From Humulus lupulus (lineage: Eukaryota > Streptophyta > Magnoliopsida > Rosales > Cannabaceae): a stretch of 64,000 nt of DNA. The position numbers and the translations under genes were made by a program. The stretch's first letter is position 1, and each line of letters starts with the position of its first letter. A model generated the notes under the pieces. That model worked only from the letters and a program-made list of their open reading frames with translations, ran no database searches and was not told where the DNA came from. Location of the stretch: positions 90,690,888 through 90,754,887 of the forward strand of contig NC_084796.1 of assembly GCF_963169125.1 (NCBI RefSeq). Direction: 5' to 3'. Of this stretch, positions 11,440-22,803 are shown in pieces.

Positions 11440-11835
11440 GCACCCTCACATAGCGAGGTTGGCCAATGGTGCGAATGCATGCGCCTATGGGCGCGGGACC
11501 CGTGAGAAGTAGAGAGGCTGCACCCTCGCATAGTGAGGGTGCCTCGCATAGCAAGGCTAGCCTAGGCGGATCACACGGTGACTGGGTGCGATGCTTCGCG
11601 TAGACGCAGTGCGCGGGAGGCTAGCCTTGAACCTCGCATAGCGAGGGTGGTGCCTCGGGGTACCCATATTCGGGTACTAGGGTGCGCTTGGGAGGTTGGC
11701 CTTGACCCTCGCATAGCGAGGGTGGTGCCTCGGGGTACCCATGTTCGAGTACTAGGGTGCACGCGGGAGCCTCGCACGGCGCGGCACAAGGCAGCCTCGC
11801 ATAGCGAGACATAGGGTAGCCTTGCATGGCGAGTC
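11440..11835. repeat. GC-rich palindromic repeat cluster in U3 of element A
   Basis: At least six variants of CCTCGCATAGCGAGG, the best being CCCTCGCATAGCGAGGG at 11706-11722. A 75-bp unit is duplicated in tandem (11625-11699 and 11700-11773), each with TGCCTCGGGGTACCCAT. It is strongly CpG-rich against AT-rich surroundings. Confidence 0.85.
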
Positions 11836-11935
11836 CCTCACATGACAGCCCTTGAAGACTTATGCTCGGATGCATGTGTTTATGCATCTCAACACTTGGG
11901 CTTATCACCCTAGCGTGGGCACATCGGACCTTACA

Positions 11936-12471
11936 AAACCTTCAAGAATGGACACCATTTCAAATATTTATTAGGATATTACTCGACATTTACACTAACA
12001 TTTATACAATTGAAAACAAAAAAAATATAATAAACATCTAATCATATTATTCTAACCTACCACACAATTTAAAAATATATTTCACATTTACATTTATATA
12101 CATATAAACATATTCACATAATCACATTTATATACATATACTTATACTTATATTTAACCTCTCATACATTTTTTTATAACATAACATTTAATTAAATTAA
12201 ATTAACATAAAACAAAATTAAAAATCACAAATATAATTAAATTAACAATACAAATCTAAAATGAAAAATAAAATTCAACACTATCTAAAACAACCAATTA
12301 CCCAATTAAAAACATAATTTAACAATTAATCCATAACAAAATAAATTAATACTGTCTAGAATAACTAATTACATAATTTGAAAACATAAATTAACATTTT
12401 ATCAATACAATGATCAATCACAAAAAAAAAACCAATAAAAAATTTAAAAACAATACCTAAGGCCTCGAGTT
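11936..12471. other. AT-rich spacer, no gene seen
   Basis: Very A-rich sequence with runs of ATTTAAAT and CATATA. I see no coding signal, inverted repeat or element end. Confidence 0.7.
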
Positions 12472-13900
12472 TGTAATGCCCCGACTAATTCTAGACTTCG
12501 GACCATTAAAAACTACCATGACATAACTATTATTTTGAGTACATACATAATAAATAACATAACTCTATTTAAAACCCAAAATATTGTGCCAATTACAAAG
12601 TAAAGTATTGAATATAAAATACAGTATGGTTACCCATTGTTTAATACGTAAAAACATAAATAAAATATCATAACTTTAATCAAATGTTAAAAAAAACTAG
12701 GTGCGGAAATACATAAAGACATAAAACAATAGACATTATCCTCGATCTTCTATCAGTCCATTCATCCTCAACACACATGCCAAGCTGCCACGAATCCTTC
12801 CCGCCTTCCATATTCATTTTCCTACATCAAGCTAAAAAGAATGGAATGAGCCTAATGCCCAGCAAGGAAAATCTACTAACAACATATATCAGAAATCATA
12901 TAATCATAAGGCTATATCATAAACATATACTATAAAACTTATTACTATAAAAGCGTATATCATATAGGACTACAATATTAATGGCCATTAACTCATTTAC
13001 ATGGCATGTGATAAAACCATCTAGGTCCTCTGTCTACAAATCGAGGTAGGTTAGATCACAAGGTAGTATATGATAACCCATCTAGGTCTGTTGTCTACTA
13101 ATCGTAACTCTAAACCATGAAAATGAAAAAAATTCTTGGGGTTTGCGATCTAAGCAACTATAAGCCCCAAGCGACATAAAACATATAAAAGAATCTTGAG
13201 GTTTGCTATCTAAGCAACTATAAGCCCCAAGCGACTATAACATAAAAACATATTCATATATATAACATATAATATCATAGAATAAAACACATCATAACAT
13301 AAACATATAAATTCATTATCTTACCTATTTTCCTTACCAAAATCCGAGATATGGAGATAAGAACGAAATTTGGAACACTCCTAAAACCAACAGTAAGAAT
13401 GGTGAGTTTCTAAAGAAAACGAGATGAAAAGAAAACTAAACCATCCGAGTAGAAACTTACCGAAAACCTTAATGTTCAAGGAACTTATACACCTAACCAT
13501 GAATCATAAAGAAAAGATAGGATCTGAAAGAGAATAAAAGAAAACTAAAGAACCATGAAGAACTAAACTTAAGGATAAGAATAGCTTGGATGAACTATGA
13601 CTTGATCTACACCTCGATACCAAACAAACACTATATCTCACTTCCCAAGTGTTTATAAAAACTTAGACTGGAAAGGCTTTTAACCCAAAACCCAAGTGTT
13701 TCTCTCTATAGTAATCTCAGCAGATTGGAGGCTCTGAACAATGCTTGAATGAATGAAGAAAATGGATGAGAACTAGGTCCTTTTTTTAAAGTTCAAGGAG
13801 TTAAACTAACCCCTTTTAATTTGAATAAATAAATGAATATAAAACAAAAATTTTAAGGGCAAAATAGAAAGAATATTGTATAGATTAATGAACCTCATGA
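12472..13900 (-). mobile_element. Large LTR of the same family, second copy (far end not found)
   Basis: Begins TGTAATGCCCCGAC, which on the minus strand is the 3' end ...GGGGCATTACA. The shared core motif is at 12822-12870 (minus strand TTGCTGGGCATTAGGCTCAT), 350 bases from this end. Short tandem duplications lie at 13015-13240. The right boundary is uncertain; I give the point where CACTA sequence seems to take over. No repeat of the preceding GAGTT was found after a CA on the right. Confidence 0.6.
13015..13240. repeat. Two 60-bp tandem duplications in the LTR
   Basis: CATCTAGGTC..GTCTAC recurs after about 60 bases, and GATCTAAGCAACTATAAGCC at 13147 recurs at 13207 as CTATCTAAGC..., again a 60-base period. 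Confidence 0.75.
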
Positions 13901-14114
13901 GAAAATGAAAAAAAAAAAAGGGTTGTGGAGGCCACCTGCGGCGGTGTGCGACTGTCAAAGGCAGAGGAGAACACTCTGAAACTTTAGAGTTTTAGAGAAA
14001 ATAGAGAAGACAGGCTCTTTCTTGGGGGTTATATCACTGGGATCTATTTGTCGGTATAGGTAATATAATGTCGTTGCTGATATCAAATGCACCGTTTCAC
14101 TCAAACGGTGAGAC

Positions 14115-14686
14115 CCTACGGCGACAACATGTCGTCCCCGTAGGATAGTGAATAGTACATGAATCCTGCCACGTGCTACGCGTCTACCCTACAGCGACGA
14201 CATGTCGTCGCTATAATCAGTGAAATTTCACTTAAATTTTTTGGCGGTTCGCATTCCCACGTTTTTTTTGGGCTCTATTGCGACGACATGTTGTCGCTAT
14301 AGAGTACAAAATAACTGACTAGTGGATTAAAGTGGACTTTATAGAAACGACATTTTTTCGCTATATCAGGTACAAATAGGGAACAAAATCTGGGCGGTTG
14401 AGTTCCCTGAGCATCCTACATCGACAACATGTTGTCGCCATAGAGTCAATTCCCGCCTTGTGTTCCCTCCAAATTCCTGATACCTTACAGCGATGACACA
14501 TCGTCGCTACAGGGTATCATAAATTTGGAGGGCCTGATCGTGTGTTGTTGACGACCCTACAACGATGACATGTCCTCGCTGTAGCTTATTTCTTTAATAA
14601 ATTAAGAAAAAATAATTTTTCGTGGATTTCGACTACATACAGCGACGACTTTGTAGTCGTCGCTGTAGAGTCTTTTTCTTGTAGTG
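14115..14686. mobile_element. CACTA transposon end with eight subterminal palindromes
   Basis: Ends TCTTTTTCTTGTAGTG at 14686, that is CACTACAAGAAAAAGA on the other strand, the terminal repeat of plant CACTA elements. In the 570 bases before it are eight variants of CTACAGCGACGACATGTCG...GTAG, at about 14115, 14189, 14275, 14341, 14416, 14485, 14557 and 14636. Such subterminal repeats bind the transposon's own protein in En/Spm. The other end was not found. Confidence 0.85.
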
Positions 14687-14899
14687 TAAACATTCTATTA
14701 GAGTTTATTAATTAGCTAGACTATTGTTTATAGCTAGGATACTAACTACTAACTTGCAACGTATATTCACAACCTAAATCTATACACTTTTTATGAGTTT
14801 TTGAGTAATATTTAGATTCCATGTTATCATATATATATATTCTATAATATGTTTATCTGTTGTAAATTTCCTGGGTCTGCTGTAAATATAGGATATAAT

Positions 14900-15181
14900 C
14901 AATGAAATATAGTAGGGGGAAAAAGAAAAAAAAATCTACAATTATTATTCCCCCTGCAATGCCCTATCTCGGTTGGGCAAAAGACGCTGCCGAGAAAAAA
15001 ATACTCACACCCATTCTCGGCGGGCCAAAACCCATCAAATTTCTCCCTATATCGGTGTTCCTTAACTTGCTTGCCAAGATTGGGTACCCAATTTCGGGGG
15101 GGGGGGGGGGCAAAATCACCGACATTTAAAATAGAAACAATCTCAGCGCTCAGATTCATGACTACTAAATTTTTTGTAGTG
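14900..15181. mobile_element. Second CACTA end
   Basis: Ends AAATTTTTTGTAGTG at 15181. Upstream are related motifs TCTCGGTTGGGCAAAAG, TTCTCGGCGGGCC and TGCCGAGAA, consistent with a different set of subterminal repeats. A run of 14 G lies at about 15097-15110. The other end is not visible. Confidence 0.65.
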
Positions 15182-15276
15182 TCATTATAAGAGATAATGG
15201 GTGGTTGCGTAATTATTATTGATGGCTAACTTTGTGACTAAATTAGAATTAAGCATAAAAATACCAAAGGATGAGT

Positions 15277-15880
15277 CACTACTACAAATTATAGATACCA
15301 TGAATCTTTTTCACGACGCACAATTGGAAGTGTGTCATTAAAAAATTTAGAGTTTATTTCATTTTTTTTATGGATCATAAAATTTATTTTAATAAGTCAC
15401 ATTTAGTGGGACATGAAATTTTGTGTAGGTCATGAAAAGTAAAAGATTTATTTTTTTTCTTAATTTTTTTATTCGAAGACCTATTCATGTACCTTTAAAA
15501 GGGATGCGACATGTGTATAACGTCCCATAGATGGGATGTGGTACACGTGCTTCGTCCCTTTTTAATGGACGTGAATAGGCTGGTTTTCATAAGCCTTTCT
15601 CTCCATTTTCTCAGTGGGGTGCGCAAAGAGGAGACCGAGCAACCCAACAGAGGCGATTTTCTACAATGGAAGGTGCGATTTTCTGCTCCAATCTAGGCAG
15701 TTGAAGGTAAGATTTTAAATTTTATTATTTGGGTTATGTTTAAATAATACTATAGATAGTTATTTTGTTATACATTTTGATTATTAAAGTGTATAATACA
15801 TTATGGATGATAAATTGATTTTTTAGAAATTTTAGAGAAATAGGGGTTTTCTTGAACCCTAAGAGTTATTTGGTTATATG
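15277..15880 (+). mobile_element. CACTA 5' end with leader exon
   Basis: Begins CACTACTACAAATTATAG. Subterminal motifs include GGGATGCGACATGTGT and, inverted, ATAACGTCCCATAGATGGG. A candidate splice donor GGTAAG at about 15705, after GGCAGTTGAA, fits the first intron of a CACTA gene. The rest is replaced by copia sequence. Confidence 0.6.
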
Positions 15881-16650
15881 GAATTCTTCTTGGGCACTAA
15901 GGTTTTTTTATCCTTGCCCTTAATCTTCCCAATTCCTTTGCCTTTGTTAGGAGGATAGGCTACCACATTGGCCTTTGAGGTCTCTTCATTAGACTCCTCG
16001 TCATTTTTATCTGTAGAACGTGATTCCTACTCAATCCTCAAGTGCTTGAGGATTTCCTCCAATGAAATCTCCTCATTCTTATGGATGATCTTCTTCTTGT
16101 AGCCCCTCCAAGATAGAGGCCACTTCGATATAATGGCACCTATTATGAATTCATCTGCCAATACAATGTTGAGTGTAGACAATTTATTCACAATAACTTA
16201 CAACTCATGTATTTGGGGGAGAAGTGGTCTCATATCATAGAACTTAAATTCCATATATTGAGCAATAAGGAATTTCTTTGTACCTTCTTGTTCTGATTTG
16301 TACTTCTTTTCCAAAGCTTCCCCGATTTCCTTGGTGGTCTTGGTGTTCGTGTAGAGATCACCTTATCTAAAAGAGCATTGAGGATGTGACCCATACATAT
16401 CAACTCATCTTCTTCACGCTTCTTCCTTTCTTTGATTACTTCTTGAGTATCATCTTCCTTGGCCACTTCCATTGGTTTTAGGTCTTTATTTAAGACACAA
16501 AAGACCTTTAGAGTGGTTAGGAAGAATCTATTCTTAACTTGGCAAGGAACAAAGTTAGCCCCATCTTACCTATCCAATCTTACATAGTCTTAAGTCATGA
16601 GCTTCAGAGCCGAAAAAGAGTTAGATTAAATCATGATGTTCTATCTAAAA
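15880..16650 (-). pseudogene. Ty1/copia gag fragment
   Basis: On the minus strand from about 16560 the frame reads FFLTTLKVFCVLNKDL, then ERKKREEDELICMGHILNAL, and after a frame change near 16370 FLIAQYMEFKFYDMRPLL, QIHEL, LADEFIIGAIISKWPLSW, EEISLEEILKHLRIE and a Lys/Gly-rich tail. This is the copia gag (UBN2-type) pattern. Several stops interrupt it. No zinc knuckle is seen; the fragment stops at the CACTA sequence near 15880. Its LTR lies just upstream at 16667-17573. Confidence 0.8.
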
Positions 16651-16666
16651 TAATACAGAATTAGAA

Positions 16667-17573
16667 TGTTGGGGGAGAGTGAGATTACACCACCACAATA
16701 TCTAGAATCTACATAGAATTGTGGTTAACAAAGACCAAATAAACATTGAGAAAGAAGATGCAAACCCTAGTTGTAAAACAATATTACTCAACCTTGTTGA
16801 TACTTCAAAACCCTAGGAGAACCACCACTTTGAGCATTTTCCTTCTTCAAATGCTAAAGCATAAAACCAAGACGTATACATGATTTGTACATCTGTCCTA
16901 ATTCTCTATTTACTAGCTCCCATTGATGCTTGAGGCCTTTTTTATGAGGAAGTGAGGATTGGGATGAAACAAGCCTTAAACTCACAAAGTCAGGCACTTT
17001 CTTTATGAGTTTATTGGAGAAAACTATATACTCTAGAGAACTAGAGAGAGAGAGAGAGGTTAGAGATAGATTGGAGAGAGTGATCAAGTCTTCCAAAACT
17101 ATATGATGACCATCTTATAGTGTAGGCACTGTCATTAAGTCTAAATAATAGGATTAGAGATAATTCACATGTCATTTGGAGCTTATTTAAGTAACCTTAC
17201 AGACATGACAAGCGATACGTCACATGCATGTAGGCGATGTATCGCCTGGCAGTCGATATGTCTCTTACTAGCAGGCGATGTATCGCCTGATGGGGCTTTT
17301 CAGCCCCTTCGCATTTTGGCGATGCTACACCACTAGGGGCAATTCATCACCACTCTTTCTGACTTTTAACCCTTCCAATGGTCCTAAAATTTCTCAAAAT
17401 GATTCCAAACTTATTTGGAATCCTTAGATGACTCCATGTATCACTTTGGATCCAAAAACACATTTTATAGTGCCTACAATCAAATTTCACTTCTACACTA
17501 TGTGAAACTCACTAAGTATTTATACCTAGCTTGTATTTTAACACGTCTCATTTGTATTTAACCAATCATAACA
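16667..17573 (-). repeat. Copia LTR (907 bp)
   Basis: Plus-strand ends TGTTGGGGGAG and CAATCATAACA, that is TGTT...AACA. A polypurine tract adjoins the right side (minus strand CCAAGTGGGGGAA then TGTTATG) and the gag lies on the left. Two perfect 16-base palindromes AGGCGATGTATCGCCT (17232-17247, 17273-17288) and a GA run at 17045 lie inside. Confidence 0.7.
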
Positions 17574-18100
17574 TTCCCCCACTTGGTTAAATAAAAGCCT
17601 CAACCTCTAGCTCAAACTATTTGGGTGCATAAAGTAAAGTTCCTTTCGACTTGAACTTTACCTTAGTGAAAATACCACAAAGTCTTATCAAATTCATTAG
17701 TAACATAAAAGTTTGAACCAAGTATTCCTTATGATAAAACTAGTGATAACTCACACACCCCCACTAGACCTTTTTATTTCCACTTTATCGCCTTAACACT
17801 CATATGGCCATGTACTCACCCCTTCATGAACTTTCCAGGGAGAAACTCCAAACCCCATGGGAGGCAGCACCACCTCTATGTTCACATAGGTGATTTTCTT
17901 ATAGCATTTTTGCTACCATTAGAGATGCTTGTTACACTCAACTAAAGTTCATTAAAAGCCACAGGCTTAACCCTTACTTGGTAGCCACCGACACTAACCA
18001 TCTTAGAAGGAACTCACCGTAAGTATTAGTGTTGAAGCCATTCATTTATCAATGACTTGTTCCCTGAGAGAGATTGCTCAGTAGGAGAGGTGATGGAAAG
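17574..18100 (-). other. Copia 3' untranslated region and polypurine tract
   Basis: The first 13 bases are the PPT in minus orientation. The rest has no good frame and reads like the AT-moderate 3' leader that precedes a copia 3' LTR. Confidence 0.5.
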
Positions 18101-18109
18101 GCTTGAGTT

Positions 18110-19371
18110 GGAACCTATTTTTTTCTTCTTTTGAGATGGATCGAAGTAATTTAGAGATTGCCTATGGTATGAAAGCTTTAATATTTCTTCTCGATAGTTT
18201 ACCTTCTCTTTTGAAGTCTCGGGACAGTCGAAATTTGTAGCAGAGAAACATATGGATAAGTGTTTGAATTAAAGGATTAAAATAGTCTTGGAATACTAAG
18301 GACAATACTTACAGACTGTTGTTCCAGAAAAATTGTTTCTTTAAGTTGGGAGGATGGTTAGGTATGTCCTCTAAGAGCCTCCTTTCTCTGGGCCAACTCG
18401 ATAGATAGTAGAACCCATCTCTGCCTCGAGCTCGAGTTGGGTTGCTTTTAAGGCAGAAGAGATAGAGAATCTCATATGCTGAGGGCATTTCTCATTTCAT
18501 CTCGTGGTATAGCAACTTCAGTGATGCAAGAACTCTATACAAGTTGGATTGTAGTTGGAATGAGGCGATGCTGACGAAATTGGTGAACCTATTGAAATAG
18601 TCGTTTAAGGGAAGTAATTCCCTAATCCTCAAATTCTCACAACTCCAAGCTGTGAGCTTGTACACTTGGTCAAGATTATCCTCGCCTGGGGAATAACTGC
18701 TCCTATCTTCAGGAGATGGAGCTCGGGACACTAGTTTTGCAGACAGTTTTAGACCATGGGAAGAACGGATGTCCAAAACCTGTCTATTTTTTTTTTTGAG
18801 CTATCGTAAAAGTTAGCCTCAAAGAACTCGCAACTAGATGAGGCGAAAGAATATACTTGAGGAGGGGCTAGGGTAGAAGAATATTGAGATGGATGACTCA
18901 AAGAGCTCTCCATGAGTTTGAAGGAGAGCTCTTTTGGGTGAAGGGAAATGGTTCCTATAAGGGCATGATCTAAACGAATGGGACAGATGTAAGAGTCAGT
19001 ATCAGGATGAACAGCCAATCACAGTCTTCTCATTTTTCCTTCTTGATCCTTGACAGTCCGACGTCGAAAATAAGACTTATGTCTTCACACTCTATTCGCT
19101 CTTCATGCTCGAGAATGAGTCTTTGGTTTTGAGAAAATGGAGATTCAACTAAGGGTATGGAGTTTGGTAGGGTATGGCGTAGTTGGGCACCCACCAATTC
19201 TTCTTGAAAGACTACAACATCTACAAATAATGACAAAGGTGAGGGCCCATTATTTAAAAGAGGAAGGGAAAATAAATTGGACAAGGTTGTCTCGAGCATT
19301 GAAGCCAAAATGGGCTTGAAATAATGAGATGGTTTTCTCGAATAATTAAGGCCATTAAATGTTCGAACCAT
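18110..19371 (-). pseudogene. Extra-ORF protein of a Tat-type element (Transposase_28-like), minus strand
   Basis: Pieces of one protein in changing frames. From 19371 there is an N-terminal region of unknown type, then a Ser-rich part (19018-18749), then LNDYFNRFTNFVSIASFQLQ, LYRVLASLKLLYHEMKW, a stretch like AYEILYLF and GRDGFYYLSSWP near 18400. The same order is seen in element D (LVRWHIFCTSKEI, PAEVLYFYKM, DGFYRLKSHG). I link both to the putative gypsy type transposon domain (Transposase_28); this is by memory of the motif. Its parent gag-pol should run on the plus strand and is not in the window. Many stops; not functional. Confidence 0.6.
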
Positions 19372-19900
19372 CGAGGTAATCCCACTTGAAGTAGGTGGTT
19401 AATTTCCATTTTGGGCTCTCACAATTTTCTAGGAAAAATGGGCAGCTACAAAAAGTGGGGTTATCATCGGTCTGTGTGTAAATTAACTCTACTTATAAAA
19501 CCTTATTTCTTGTACTACACATAATCTATAACCTATTAACCCAAAATAAAAAAAATTATTCAAAATATTTTGATCAAAATAGATTAAAACCGCCTATTTT
19601 TTAAAATTCTCAAGAACAAATTCCAAAAAAAAAAAAAAATGATGTGTATATGGGTAATATTGTTTTACAAAGATATAAAGAATGTTGGAGACGTTGATGT
19701 TGGTTAAATATAATGGTTAAGATGTTTACATATTGAAGTACTAAACACTTAACGATTTTCGCTTAAGTTGAAATGAAACATGAGCTTGTGTAGTAGACAT
19801 TTAAAAGTTACTTCATGGATCTAATGTAATACATGGAGGTATCTAAGGATTGCCAAAAATTTTGGTAGCATTTTGAGCAATTTTAGGACCATTGGAAGTG
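19372..19900. other. No gene seen
   Basis: AT-rich with an A-run at 19626-19639. A weak TATAAGTA on the minus strand near 19495 could be the promoter of the ORF at 19371, by analogy with elements C and D. Confidence 0.4.
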
Positions 19901-20101
19901 TTAAAAGTCCGTTTGTATCTCCAAATCCTCAAAACCTAGCATGTGGGTTGTGTTCGACACATACTTCTGAAGCATTGAGACGTGAAACACATCATGGACT
20001 CCTGATAATAACGGGGGCAAAGCCAATCTATAGGCTACTTGCCCGATCCTCTCTAGGATCTCAAAAGGTCCTACAAACCTAGGGCAAATCTGAATTAACA
20101 T
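19901..20101 (-). pseudogene. Gypsy chromovirus integrase C-terminus fragment
   Basis: Reads CPRFVGPFEILERIGQVAYR, LALPPLLSGVHDVFHVSML and QKY. This PF-I-x-R-I-G...HDVFHVS block is the C-terminal module of chromovirus-type integrases and differs from the WEGPYQV form in Tat elements. Nothing of the core or of a chromodomain is readable around it. Confidence 0.8.
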
Positions 20102-21680
20102 TTTGTGTTCTTTTTCACTAACTCCATAATATATGGAGATCCAACAAATTTATGAATTGTATGCCCCAACTCATACTATGGCTTGATGTGTTCATAATTA
20201 TCTTTGTACTCTTTTGGCGAACTTTAGAGTAAACAAAATCGCCCCATGTGATTATCCTTTAACCATTTGGTATATTTTTCATGCATGTTATAGATATGGT
20301 CAATAGGTGGCTCTTCAAGCGGTCATTGACATACAATATAAGAAATCTCAATTTGAACAACATACAGACATGCCAAATATGAATTCTTTTGGGATCAAAA
20401 CAAACATTTTCAAGAGAATAGTCAATTTGTCGAGAGAGATAATCAGACATGATTGCAGAAATGAATAAATAATATCACAAAATTATTTTAGCACATATTA
20501 TGAATATCAAAAAATTTTGGAATTGTAAATATTATGCATGATTTCAAAAATAATTTAAATAACACATAATAAACAATTGTTACTAATTCTGCAATAAATT
20601 AATTTAAAAATTAATGGACCACCCTTAGGGTAGGTTAGACTAATCTTAAATTAATTTTGAAACTCTTCTCAAATTCTTAATTGAAAACTTAAAATCAACT
20701 GTTTTCTCTTTTGACTTACGAAGAACCGCTAGTTTGGTCAAGATTAACTAGTCCGCTCGAAAGCCTAGTTCATCTTTGTGAGTGCAACCCATTGAATTAA
20801 CCCAAGAGTGTGCCTTAGGGTCAGTAAAAATTGAAATACATCATCAATCCTATTCTATATAGAATTTAACCTTGAATAACATAGCTAGAAACCTTCCTTA
20901 GGGAGACGCAAGCAAAGGCGCCTCGAGACCCATTCCATGAAAAATCGGTGTTAACTAATAATGGAGTCCATATGAGTAATTATTATTTCTCCTTTTCCCA
21001 CTCACTATTTTAGAATATGTGTTTTCTCAAAACATCCTATGTTTTTTAATTAATTAAATTAATTTACCAAATGATATTCTAATAATTACTAATCTCATTA
21101 AGAATTAAATCATTAAACTAGATTTAATCATCTTACTAAATAACCCCTTTAAATATGTAGTCAATAAATATTTAGAATATAATTTGCCTATCTAATAAAT
21201 TTAATTATCAAATATGTTTCGAAATTAACATTTAAAATTAATTGGCCGCTTTACTCTAGAATAATTTTATGATTAACTTAATGCATATAATCAAAGAGGA
21301 CGTTCCTAATTCAAACATGTATCTACTCGATATGAGATGTATGCTTGAATTAGATATACTGTGTGGGTAATATGACTGGCATGTTATAATGCATGACAAT
21401 GTTATTAAACACTTTTAATACACTCAAACATTTAAATTAATAAAAAAAAATAAGTAAATAAATGCGAGTCGGGTGTTTTCGCTACTTTTAGAAAAATTAC
21501 AACACTTTCAATAATTTACAAAATAAAGAAAAATAAAATCAAGGCTTCATGTAGAATCTCCATCTCCATCTTTTGAGCCTTGCATTAGTTTTATGCCATC
21601 TAGCCCTAATTTGAATTATAAATGACTTCAGTAATTTTAAACAATTTTTAAAAAAATTGAATTTTGCTAATAAAAGCCTA
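20102..21680. other. AT-rich spacer, no gene recognised
   Basis: About 1.6 kb with no convincing frame. The part 20690-20960 is less AT-rich and may be a worn LTR. No matching copy was found in the window. Confidence 0.5.
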
Positions 21681-21682
21681 AT

Positions 21683-22790
21683 ATGCTATTAGACATGGAG
21701 TTTAATGTGATAATTGAATCAAGGAAAGTGGAGTTCTTTGAGAATATGTTATATCGTGATAGGAACTCTCAAGAACCCATAGGTGTTGGAGAATCTCGTA
21801 AAGAGAAATATCCAAATAAGAACAACCTATATTGCCTCGGAGAAGCCAAAGGCTTAAAGAATTGTCATCAATTGAGAAACGTTGTCAAGTAGAAATACCC
21901 TACCTAGTAGAGGGTAACCTTGAAGAAGTCACATGGAAATTTCCTATGGTTCTTCAAGTTGAGGATAATCCCAAAACATTCCAAGAAGTAATTTCTTCGA
22001 GAGACTTTGCTTTATGGAAGGAGGCAATAAATGACGAGATAGATTCAATTATATCAAACCACACATGGGAATTGGTATACCTTCCATAAAGTTCAAAACC
22101 AATTGGGTGCAAGTGGGTATTTCGAAGGAAATATCACACCGATGGCCCATTACTAACCTCCAAGGCTAGATTAGGAGCCAAAGGGATTAAACAAAAGGAA
22201 GGAATCAATTACTTTAACACATATGTACCAGTTTCTAGGACAACAACTATAAGAGTACTATTTTCGTTATCATCAATATATAACCTTTATGATCATCAAA
22301 TGGATGTGAAAATGGCATTCCTAATTGGAGATATCGCTAAGGAGATCTATATGGAGCAACTAGAAGGTTTTGTTCTAAGAGGAAATGAACATAAAGTGTG
22401 TAGGCTTGTTAAATCTTTATATTGTTTAAAACATGCACAGAAACAATGATATGAGAAGTTTGATAAACCAATATTTTTAGAAGGGTTTAGGCACAACAAT
22501 GCAGAAAAGTTCTTATACTATAAGACTTGTGATGGCTATGTCATCTTAGTTTGTCTATATGTTTATTTTGAGGAATGAGATGAAGGGCATAATAGAAACG
22601 AAGAGGTTTGTGTCTTTCACTTTCAAGAAGAAAGACCCTGGAGAGGTTGGTACCATCTTGGTTATAAAAGTGAGAAGAAATAGTAGGGGTTATTCCTTGG
22701 GTAAAGCTCACTATGTTGAGAAAGTGCTTGACAAGTTTAGTCATCTCAAAGTCAAGGAGGAAAATACACCATTTGATCAAGCATAAATCT
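21683..22790 (+). pseudogene. Ty1/copia integrase tail and reverse transcriptase fragment
   Basis: Starts with PRRSQRLKEL, the usual linker between copia integrase and RT, then FQEVISSRDFALWKEAIND and SNHTWELVYLP. The RVT_2 domain follows: GCKWVFRRKYHTDG, LTSKARLGAKG, YFNTYVPVSRTTTIRVLFSL, HQMDVKMAFLIGDIAKEIYM, VCRLVKSLYCLKHA, then FVSFTFKKKDPGEVGTILVIKV and YVEKVLDKFSHLKVKE. In the D-V-K-x-A-F-L motif the acidic residue is kept. The catalytic YVDD is absent: the frame jumps from CLYVYFEE to the next block. It is cut off at 22804 by an LTR. Confidence 0.85.
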
Positions 22791-22803
22791 TGAAAATAAT
22801 AAT

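Larger units (their letters stand above)
1..11935 (-). mobile_element. Element A: Tat-type Ty3/gypsy retrotransposon, 5' LTR to beyond the window edge
   Basis: Reading down from 11935 on the minus strand the order is 5' LTR, PBS, gag, protease, reverse transcriptase, two RNase H domains, integrase, then an antisense ORF tail at the window edge. The second RNase H (motif ASNNEAEYEALLAG) and the antisense ORF are known marks of the Tat lineage. Most of gag-pol lies in one frame broken by point stops, with frameshifts from about 3270 downward. The 3' LTR is outside the window, so the target duplication cannot be checked. A solo LTR (6502-10264) sits inside gag. Confidence 0.9.
10767..11935 (-). 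repeat. 5' LTR of element A
   Basis: On the plus strand it starts TGTTGACGG next to the PBS and ends GGACCTTACA at 11935, so on the element strand it is TGTAAGG...CAACA (1,169 bp). The far end is inferred from the TG/CA rule and from the sharp change to AT-rich DNA; the second LTR is not in the window. The U3 part carries GC-rich palindromic repeats. Confidence 0.75.

Noticed and set aside
11571..11908. Frames with repeated RGTTLAMRGSR or similar
   Set aside because: They are translations of the 75-bp tandem duplication in the LTR, open on both strands because of the repeat.
12467..14715. GAGTT repeats as target duplication of the LTR starting at 12472
   Set aside because: GAGTT occurs several times by chance and none follows a CA end.
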